A stretch of DNA of 5,368 nt from Bacteroidales bacterium. GTDB taxonomy: Bacteria > Bacteroidota > Bacteroidia > Bacteroidales > UBA932. The notes beneath the pieces are model-generated. The model was not told the origin of the DNA, searched no databases, and worked only from the letters and a program-made list of their open reading frames with translations. The position numbers were made by a program, and so were the translations under genes. This document shows positions 1-4,519 of the stretch, in pieces (position 1 is the stretch's first letter; every line of letters starts with the position of its first letter). The stretch lies in the NCBI GenBank assembly GCA_017555445.1, contig JAFZGK010000061.1, forward strand, positions 1 through 5,368, in the 5' to 3' direction.

Positions 1-1622
1 ACATTTCCGTCGATGAACTTCACGAGGAGAAGCTGCTCGAGAGCCACCCATTTGTCGAAGATCTTCTGTGCGTTATCCACAGAGAACTTTGTGAGGTAGT
101 CGCGTACCTCTGCGTATGGGTCAGCTGTCTTCTGCTGGTCGTCATTGCGGCGGATCTGTTTGCGTGGCTTTGCGTCTGCTGCCTTGTAGATGGCAAGAGC
201 AGCCTCGTCTGCCTTGACAACTTCAGCCATCATAGCATTCTCCCAAGCGTCGATCTCAGCGTCAACTGTAGGGAACATGATGTTATATGCCTTGTAGCAT
301 GCGTTTGAAACGCGGTTTGTCATCCAGAAAGCAGAAGTAGGAGAGTAAGTGATCATGTCACCGTTTCCTTCGCGGAAGCTCTCAGGAACCTCATTTGTCG
401 ATGTGTAGATAGGTGTGAGATAAGATGTTGCAGCATCATCGCATCCGAACCAGTTAACACCACCGATTTCGTCAGGAAGCCATCCGCGTGACTGTCCTAC
501 GAACCAGAAGCCTGTCTGCTGGGTCGCGATTGCTCTTTCGTTTGTATATGACTTGCCCTCGTGAACGAAGCTCATAGGTCTCCAGCGGTATGGAAGAGCG
601 TTTCCGCCTGCTCCGATATCCTGAGTCATATCCATAGGTGTACCCTCATAGTGGTCACGCATGACGTCAGCTACATCCTTTACGCTGATCTTGCGTGAAG
701 GCTTTACGAAGAGAGGGAATCTCTTGCTTGCGTCCCAACCCATGGCATAGTCAATATAATCGTATGCGTCTCTTGTAACCTCATTGCCGTTCTCGTCCAT
801 GAAAGTGAACTTTCCGTCACAGAGAATGTTGAATGCTGCCCATGCGCGAGCCTCGCAGCCTCTCATTCCGCTGAAATCGAGCGGTGCATATGCGTCGCAG
901 AAGCTGAATTCTTCATCCTTGCCATTGAAATAACCCTTCTCACGTGCAAAAGTGATTACGTCCGGTGCGTACATGCAGTTCTCCGGATCGTTGAGAGGGA
1001 ATGTGCTGATACGTGCCTGGTTTGCATGTGCGCAGATATATCCGTCAGGAACCCTGCGTGCAACCCATACGATACCCTTGTTGTCCGGACCCTTTCCGAT
1101 GAGGTCCATCACCCATACTTCCTCCTTGTCTGCGATGGAGAAAGACTCACCGCTTGAATAGTATCCGTATGTGTTTGCAAGGTCTACGATCACATCAATG
1201 GCCTCGCGAGCTGTCTTTGCTCTTTCGAGAGCCACGTAGATGAGAGAACCATAGTCCATGATTCCCTTAGGGTCCTCGAGTTCCGGGCGGCCACCGTAAG
1301 TGGTCTCTGCGATGATGAGCTGATGCTCATTCATGTTGCCAACTCTCTGATATGTATGTCTTACCTGAGGGATAAGGCCGAGGTATTTGCCTGTATCCCA
1401 CTCGTTTATCTTGCGCATTGCATCTTTACCCCATGTTGCGGCACGCTGATAATAAAGCTCTCCGAAGAGCTGGTGTGAGTCAGCTGCATAGGAAATCATG
1501 TTCGATCCGTCTGTGCTGGCACCCTTTGTAACGAGTACATTGGTGCAGGCGCGGCTGTCAGTACTGAAAATGGCAGCTGCCGCCGCCACAATAAGCATGA
1601 TGGCTGTTGAAAGTCTTCTCAT
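1..1622 (-). CDS. Secreted C69-family dipeptidase (partial, C-terminus beyond left edge)
   Basis: Reading the minus strand from the ATG at 1622-1620 gives 540 uninterrupted codons to the window edge. Residues 1-25 look like a signal peptide: MRRLS, then a hydrophobic Ala/Ile/Val stretch, then Ser-Arg-Ala just before Cys26. The sequence from Cys26, CTNVLVTKGASTDGSN, is the hallmark start of peptidase family C69 (PepD-type N-terminal nucleophile hydrolases), in which the exposed Cys is the catalytic residue. Further family-like blocks are EVWVMDLIGKG (about residues 168-178) and CAHANQARI downstream. C69 enzymes cleave dipeptides; with an export signal this one should act in the periplasm or outside the cell. 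The SRA|C junction fits signal peptidase I better than a lipobox, because position -3 is Ser rather than Leu. It is transcribed away from the 1721 gene. Family assignment is firm; substrate range is unknown, and the C-terminus and terminator are not visible. Confidence 0.93.
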   Translation of the reverse strand, partial: MRRLSTAIMLIVAAAAAIFSTDSRACTNVLVTKGASTDGSNMISYAADSHQLFGELYYQRAATWGKDAMRKINEWDTGKYLGLIPQVRHTYQRVGNMNEHQLIIAETTYGGRPELEDPKGIMDYGSLIYVALERAKTAREAIDVIVDLANTYGYYSSGESFSIADKEEVWVMDLIGKGPDNKGIVWVARRVPDGYICAHANQARISTFPLNDPENCMYAPDVITFAREKGYFNGKDEEFSFCDAYAPLDFSGMRGCEARAWAAFNILCDGKFTFMDENGNEVTRDAYDYIDYAMGWDASKRFPLFVKPSRKISVKDVADVMRDHYEGTPMDMTQDIGAGGNALPYRWRPMSFVHEGKSYTNERAIATQQTGFWFVGQSRGWLPDEIGGVNWFGCDDAATSYLTPIYTSTNEVPESFREGNGDMITYSPTSAFWMTNRVSNACYKAYNIMFPTVDAEIDAWENAMMAEVVKADEAALAIYKAADAKPRKQIRRNDDQQKTADPYAEVRDYLTKFSVDNAQKIFDKWVALEQLLLVKFIDGN

Positions 1623-1653
1623 TTTGTACTTTTATTATTATTAGTTATTTTTG
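1623..1653 (+). promoter_or_regulatory. Candidate Bacteroidota promoter for the 1721-pheS operon
   Basis: TTTG at 1623-1626, a 19-base spacer, and TATTTTTG at 1646-1653 match the Bacteroidota -33/-7 consensus (TTTG / TAnnTTTG) exactly. The predicted start near 1660 leaves a leader of about 60 bases before the ATG at 1721. The -33 element directly abuts the start codon of the minus-strand dipeptidase. The surrounding region is AT-rich, so a chance match is possible, but both elements and the spacing agree. Confidence 0.6.
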
Positions 1654-1695
1654 TACGATTTTGCGTTGCCGGGCTGAAACCGTTGCAACAATATG

Positions 1696-1726
1696 CAAAA
1701 CTAATAAAATTTTATCGTTTATGAAA
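1696..1726 (-). promoter_or_regulatory. Candidate Bacteroidota promoter for the C69 dipeptidase
   Basis: On the minus strand, TAGTTTTG (1703-1696) matches the -7 consensus TAnnTTTG exactly. A 19-base spacer precedes it, and upstream is TTTC (1726-1723), one mismatch from the -33 TTTG. Transcription would start near 1690, giving a leader of roughly 65-70 bases. The -33 element overlaps the start codon of the divergent 1721 gene. Assignment is by consensus and spacing only. Confidence 0.55.
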
Positions 1727-2137
1727 TCTGATATCTGTCGCAAGACTTTGATTCTTGCCATCATATCTCTATTTATCTGCGGGTTTGAAGCTATGGCTCA
1801 GCAGCAGAACGGAGATGGTCCGGACATCTATGAGCAGGCTGAGGCAGAGGCAGACAGACTGCAGAGAATCCTTCATCTTGAGGATTGGCAGACCTTTTAT
1901 GTGGATTCCACACTCAAGCACGATTATCCAGCGATGATGGAAGAGTTCGACAAGCTCAGAGCTGCGAAGGTTACAAATGCTGACATCTTCCAGGATGTAC
2001 AGGATAAATGGTGGGACAGGATAGATGCTTCTTATAGAAGAATCTTCAATGATGAGCAGTGGAAGGCTTATCTCAAGAACGGTGCAGGAAAGGCACAGAA
2101 GTTAAGAGAGAAACGTAAAGCAAAAAAACAGGAGTAA
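1721..2137 (+). CDS. Small exported protein of unknown function, helix-rich with basic tail
   Basis: This encodes 138 residues. I chose the ATG at 1721 because it begins a clear signal peptide: Lys and Arg in the first eight residues, hydrophobic core about 9-22, and an AMA|QQQ cleavage site after residue 26. An in-frame ATG at 1607 would add 38 residues, but that start lies inside the dipeptidase gene and upstream of the predicted promoter. The mature part is highly charged and probably helical (EQAEAEADRLQRI, then MMEEFDKLRAAKV). A Trp- and Tyr-rich stretch, DKWWDR to DEQWKAYLKNG, covers residues 95-121, and a Lys/Arg-rich tail follows (124-138). The DEQW-YLK part faintly recalls the LTxxQ repeat of Spy/CpxP-like periplasmic proteins, but I would not assign that family. 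It looks like a conserved Bacteroidales hypothetical protein. It is the first gene of a probable operon with a nitroreductase and pheS; no function is evident. Confidence 0.85.
   Translation: MKSDICRKTLILAIISLFICGFEAMAQQQNGDGPDIYEQAEAEADRLQRILHLEDWQTFYVDSTLKHDYPAMMEEFDKLRAAKVTNADIFQDVQDKWWDRIDASYRRIFNDEQWKAYLKNGAGKAQKLREKRKAKKQE
2131..2134 (+). promoter_or_regulatory. Ribosome-binding site (GGAG) of the nitroreductase gene
   Basis: GGAG sits four bases before the ATG at 2139 and overlaps the last sense codons of the 1721 gene. A Shine-Dalgarno match this close is notable in a window where other genes have only A-rich leaders. The spacing is short for a classical site, so coupling to translation of the upstream gene is the likelier mode. 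Confidence 0.5.
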
Positions 2138-2138
2138 G

Positions 2139-2621
2139 ATGGATTTTTTGGAAGTAATTGAAAAAAGACATAGCGTCAGAAAGTATTCTGACCGTCCGGT
2201 GGAAAAAGAAGTACTTGATGCTATCGTAAGAGTTGCTCAGACAGCTCCATCATCACGTAACAGCAAGAGCTCCGCTTTCATGATCGTTGAAGACAGGGAT
2301 ACTCTCGATGCTCTTTCGCAGATGCGTGACTATGGCTCGGGACTTCTCAGCGGTGCTCCTGCAGCGATTGTAGTGATGGGAGATGAGACCAAGACCGATC
2401 TATGGGTGGATAATTGTGCGATTTCGGCTACCTTCATCCAGCTTGCTGTGACTGCAATGGATCTCGTCAGCTGCTGGGTTCACTGTAACGGTCGTCCTCG
2501 TCTCAAGGAACAGCCTGAGGGAGCGAAGGCAGAAGACTATGTTAGAGAACTTCTCGGAATAAAGGACGACCTCCGTCCATATTGCGTAATTGCAATCGGC
2601 TATCCGCAGGAGGAAGCATGA
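2139..2621 (+). CDS. Nitroreductase-family flavoprotein (short form)
   Basis: This encodes 160 residues without a signal peptide, so it should be cytoplasmic. The N-terminus EVIEKRHSVRKYSDRPV with R10, S12 and R14 is the typical FMN-phosphate-binding opening of the nitroreductase fold. It is followed by TAPSSRNSKS (35-44), a further flavin-site segment, then the hydrophobic GAPAAIVVMG strand (72-81), DNCAISATFIQLA (91-103), and the closing strand CVIAIGYP (149-156). Family members use FMN and NAD(P)H to reduce nitro compounds, quinones or other acceptors; the physiological substrate here cannot be told. The protein ends four residues after the GYP motif, where many homologues carry a further C-terminal arm, so it is at the short end for the family. 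The ATG starts one base after the upstream TAA, and its GGAG ribosome-binding site (2131-2134) lies inside the upstream gene, suggesting translational coupling. pheS starts 24 bases downstream. Confidence 0.9.
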   Translation: MDFLEVIEKRHSVRKYSDRPVEKEVLDAIVRVAQTAPSSRNSKSSAFMIVEDRDTLDALSQMRDYGSGLLSGAPAAIVVMGDETKTDLWVDNCAISATFIQLAVTAMDLVSCWVHCNGRPRLKEQPEGAKAEDYVRELLGIKDDLRPYCVIAIGYPQEEA

Positions 2622-2645
2622 TTCAGAATAAAAATATAACAATAT

Positions 2646-3671
2646 ATGAGAGAAAAGATTGAAGCCTTGATGGCTGAAATAGCTGCATTGTCATGCAAGA
2701 CAGAGCAGGAAGTAGAAGAAGCGAGAATCCGTCTTCTTGGAAAGAAAGGCGAGATCACAGCACTTTTTGATGAATTCAGGACAGTTGCTCCTGAGCTCAA
2801 GAGAGAGTTCGGTCAGAAGCTGAATGTTCTCAAGAATACAGCTGCTGCAAAGATCGAAGAGCTTAAGGAGGCAGCTGCAGAGGCTCCTGCATCAGGAGCT
2901 GCTGCTTTCGATTATACAATGCCTGGAGACCCTGTAAGTCTCGGTTCGCGTCATCCGGTGTCTATCGCACGCGAGGAGATTGTAAGTATCTTCCGCAAGT
3001 TCGGATATGATGTTGCAGAAGGACCTGAAGTAGAGGATGACTGGCATGTATTCGAGGCTCTCAACTTCCCGCCAGAGCACCCTGCCCGTGAGATGCAGGA
3101 TACATTCTTCATCAGTGACAGCGATAATCCGGTTCTTCTCCGTACCCATACTTCAAGCGTACAGGTGCGTGCAATGGAGAAGATGCCGCTTCCTATCCGT
3201 ATCGTATGTCCTGGCCGCGTGTTCCGTAATGAGGCAATCTCAGCACGTGCACACTGCATCTTCCATCAGGTGGAAGGTCTCTATATTGACGAGAACGTGA
3301 CTTTCGCTGACATGAAGCAGGCTATCCTTCTCTTCGCTCGTGAAATGTTCGGTGCTCAGACAGAGATCCGTATGCGTCCTTCATACTTCCCGTTCACAGA
3401 GCCTTCAGCTGAGATCGATGTGAGCTGCAATATCTGCGGCGGCAAGGGATGTAACGTCTGCAAGGGTACAGGATGGCTTGAGATCATGGGTTGCGGAATG
3501 GTTGACCCTAACGTACTTGAGGCTTCAGGTATCGACAGCAAGAAGTACAGCGGTTTTGCTTTCGGAATGGGCGTGGAGCGTATCGCAATGCTCAAGTGGC
3601 AGGTACGTGACCTCCGTAACTATTTTGAGAACGACCTCCGCTTCCTCAAGGAGTTCGAGACTTCGTTGTAA
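2646..3671 (+). CDS. pheS: Phenylalanyl-tRNA synthetase, alpha subunit
   Basis: This 341-residue protein has the usual length of bacterial PheS, the catalytic subunit of the alpha2-beta2 enzyme that charges tRNA-Phe. Residues 1-85 form a charged, probably coiled-coil N-terminal arm. The class II core follows: LGSRHPVSIAREEIVSIF (99-116), FPPEHPAREMQDTFF (141-155), LLRTHTSSVQ (164-173), motif 2 GRVFRNEAISARAHCIFHQVEG (190-211, an R-rich block ending FHQVEG), YFPFTEPSAEIDVS (247-260) and motif 3 GFAFGMGVERIAML (303-316). Ala305 is the counterpart of E. coli Ala294 in the Phe pocket. Cys261, 264, 269 and 272 form a CxxC-GGKG-CxxC knuckle, seen in many non-proteobacterial PheS proteins and possibly metal-binding. 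pheT does not follow, as is common in Bacteroidota. The leader (2622-2645) is AT-rich with no clear Shine-Dalgarno site or promoter, so pheS is probably expressed from the upstream operon promoter. A terminator follows immediately. Confidence 0.98.
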   Translation: MREKIEALMAEIAALSCKTEQEVEEARIRLLGKKGEITALFDEFRTVAPELKREFGQKLNVLKNTAAAKIEELKEAAAEAPASGAAAFDYTMPGDPVSLGSRHPVSIAREEIVSIFRKFGYDVAEGPEVEDDWHVFEALNFPPEHPAREMQDTFFISDSDNPVLLRTHTSSVQVRAMEKMPLPIRIVCPGRVFRNEAISARAHCIFHQVEGLYIDENVTFADMKQAILLFAREMFGAQTEIRMRPSYFPFTEPSAEIDVSCNICGGKGCNVCKGTGWLEIMGCGMVDPNVLEASGIDSKKYSGFAFGMGVERIAMLKWQVRDLRNYFENDLRFLKEFETSL

Positions 3672-3691
3672 AAACAATAATCAAAAATATC

Positions 3692-3727
3692 AAGGTGGTG
3701 TGATTATATCGATCGCACCACTTTTTT
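3692..3727 (+). terminator. Rho-independent terminator after pheS
   Basis: GTGGTGTGAT (3695-3704) pairs with ATCGCACCAC (3712-3721) across a seven-base loop, with one G-U pair. The stem can extend outward by AAG against TTT. A run of six T follows the right arm (3722-3727). The distance from the pheS stop (3671) is about 20 bases, as expected for an intrinsic terminator of the upstream operon. Confidence 0.92.
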
Positions 3728-3738
3728 AGACTGCTCAA

Positions 3739-4098
3739 GTGAATATCATACTCACAATATTAGGCTTGCTTTCTCTAGGATTAGGAATTCTGGGGGCATT
3801 TCTGCCGGTGCTTCCGACCACACCATTGCTTCTGCTTTCTGCTGCACTTTTTCTCAAGAGCAACAGAAAGCTGTATGACTGGCTCATGAACCATCCGAAG
3901 ATGGGACCTTACATTTCTAACTTTCTAAAGCACAAGGCCATTCCTTTGAGGGTTAAGGTTGTTTCTGTCACAACTCTTTGGCTGACACTTCTTTACTGCG
4001 CCATTTGTGTAGCTGACCATTGGGCGTTGAGGCTCTTTTTCATTGCTTTGGCTATAGGAGTGACCATACATATTTTATCGTACAAGACATTACGATAA
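3739..4098 (+). CDS. YbaN/DUF454-family inner-membrane protein
   Basis: This 119-residue membrane protein is collinear with E. coli YbaN (DUF454). It has an N-terminal hydrophobic stretch with GxLGxxLPVLPTTP (here GILGAFLPVLPTTP, 16-29), continued hydrophobic sequence to about 39, and a polar segment SNRKLYDWLMNHPKMGPYI (41-59). A basic NFLKHKAIPLRVK block (61-73) follows, then two further membrane segments at about 74-91 and 95-113. The start is GTG at 3739: an in-frame TAG lies at 3727-3729, no ATG is available before it, and the reading from this GTG covers the whole family domain. The biochemical function of DUF454 is not established. The GTG lies only 11 bases after the pheS terminator T-run and no promoter is obvious, so expression may depend on read-through or an unrecognised promoter. 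The next gene has its own -7 element. Confidence 0.9.
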   Translation: MNIILTILGLLSLGLGILGAFLPVLPTTPLLLLSAALFLKSNRKLYDWLMNHPKMGPYISNFLKHKAIPLRVKVVSVTTLWLTLLYCAICVADHWALRLFFIALAIGVTIHILSYKTLR

Positions 4099-4110
4099 GA
4101 AAAAATTTTA

Positions 4111-4118
4111 TATATTTG
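4111..4118 (+). promoter_or_regulatory. Candidate -7 promoter element of the His-rich protein / TonB receptor pair
   Basis: TATATTTG matches the Bacteroidota -7 consensus TAnnTTTG exactly and is followed by GCGCCC, a context often seen at such promoters. Transcription would start near 4124, leaving a leader of about 14 bases before the ATG at 4138. I see no convincing -33 TTTG at 19-21 bases upstream. The element lies just after the stop of the DUF454 gene, consistent with a new transcription unit. Confidence 0.6.
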
Positions 4119-4137
4119 CGCCCTTCAAATCATAAAA

Positions 4138-4470
4138 ATGGCACATAAAAGAACATTATTTGCGGCAATTCTTCTGCTTCTGTTCAGCTGTTACTATTCC
4201 GGTATCAGCATGTTCTCCCATGTGCATATCGTACACGGATCATCCGTAGTCCACTCCCATCTTGGAGGTACCGCAGAACATGATCATAGTGATTCTGAAT
4301 ATGCTGTAATCGATATCCTTTCGCATTTCCAGTCGGAAGCGGCAATCAATCACTATGTCATCTCGACTCCGTTTTTCCTTTTAACAGAATCTTTAACTGA
4401 ATATCAGGGTGCCTCATATCTGAATGAGGTCTATTCTGAACTTACACTTCGTGGTCCGCCTCAGGCCTAA
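4138..4470 (+). CDS. Histidine-rich exported small protein, candidate metal binder
   Basis: This encodes 110 residues beginning MAHKRTLFAAILLLLFSC, a basic start followed by a hydrophobic core typical of export. Cys18 in LLFSC could be a lipoprotein attachment site, though Phe at -2 is not canonical; otherwise the segment is a signal peptide or anchor reaching about residue 26. The following region is strikingly His-rich: FSHVHIVHG, VVHSHLGG and EHDHSD, with His28, 30, 33, 39, 41, 48 and 50, plus His63 and His72. The C-terminus, LRGPPQA, resembles the conserved Arg-Gly/Ala-Pro-Pro tail of small His-rich exported proteins (DUF2946-like) found beside metal genes; I treat this as a resemblance, not an assignment. 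Start choice: ATG after an AAAA leader, 20 bases from the -7 element. It lies 49 bases upstream of a TonB-dependent receptor and is probably cotranscribed with it. Metal binding is inferred from the histidines and the neighbour; function is otherwise unknown. Confidence 0.85.
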   Translation: MAHKRTLFAAILLLLFSCYYSGISMFSHVHIVHGSSVVHSHLGGTAEHDHSDSEYAVIDILSHFQSEAAINHYVISTPFFLLTESLTEYQGASYLNEVYSELTLRGPPQA

Positions 4471-4503
4471 CATACCTCGGAACATTAAAGTGTAACAAGA
4501 ATA
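4432..4503 (+). other. Imperfect inverted repeat spanning the gene junction (possible mRNA stem-loop)
   Basis: TTACACTT (4442-4449) is an exact reverse complement of AAGTGTAA (4488-4495). Outside it, TATTCT (4432-4437) pairs with AGAATA (4498-4503) across a small internal loop. Inside, TCCG (4455-4458) can pair with CGGA (4478-4481). The structure encloses the stop codon of the His-rich gene and ends 16 bases before the receptor ATG. There is no T-run, so it is not a classical terminator. It may be a processing or translation-control element, or coincidence. Confidence 0.35.
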
Positions 4504-4519
4504 ACTAACCCAGATAAAG

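Noticed and set aside
952..1161. Plus-strand open frame inside the dipeptidase gene
   Set aside because: It is antisense to conserved C69 blocks, including EVWVMDLIGKG and CAHANQARI, and has no promoter or ribosome-binding site.
1607..1720. In-frame ATG at 1607 that would extend the 138-residue exported protein by 38 residues
   Set aside because: This start lies inside the dipeptidase gene and upstream of the predicted plus-strand promoter. The added part carries its own hydrophobic stretch ahead of a complete signal peptide. The start at 1721 gives a normal exported protein.
2622..2645. Possible independent promoter directly before pheS
   Set aside because: The gap is only 24 AT-rich bases and contains no TAnnTTTG element, so read-through from the upstream genes is simpler.
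2892..3595. Several open frames of 79-102 residues on both strands within pheS
   Set aside because: pheS is conserved along its whole length, and these frames are out-of-phase shadows without recognisable motifs or start signals.
3692..3727. Possible riboswitch or T-box leader near pheS
   Set aside because: The hairpin is downstream of pheS, not upstream, and is a plain stem with a T-run. The region before pheS is far too short for a T-box.
4432..4503. Reading the inverted repeat between the His-rich gene and the receptor as a terminator
   Set aside because: No T-run follows the right arm and the arms are long-range and AT-rich, so termination between the two genes is not supported.
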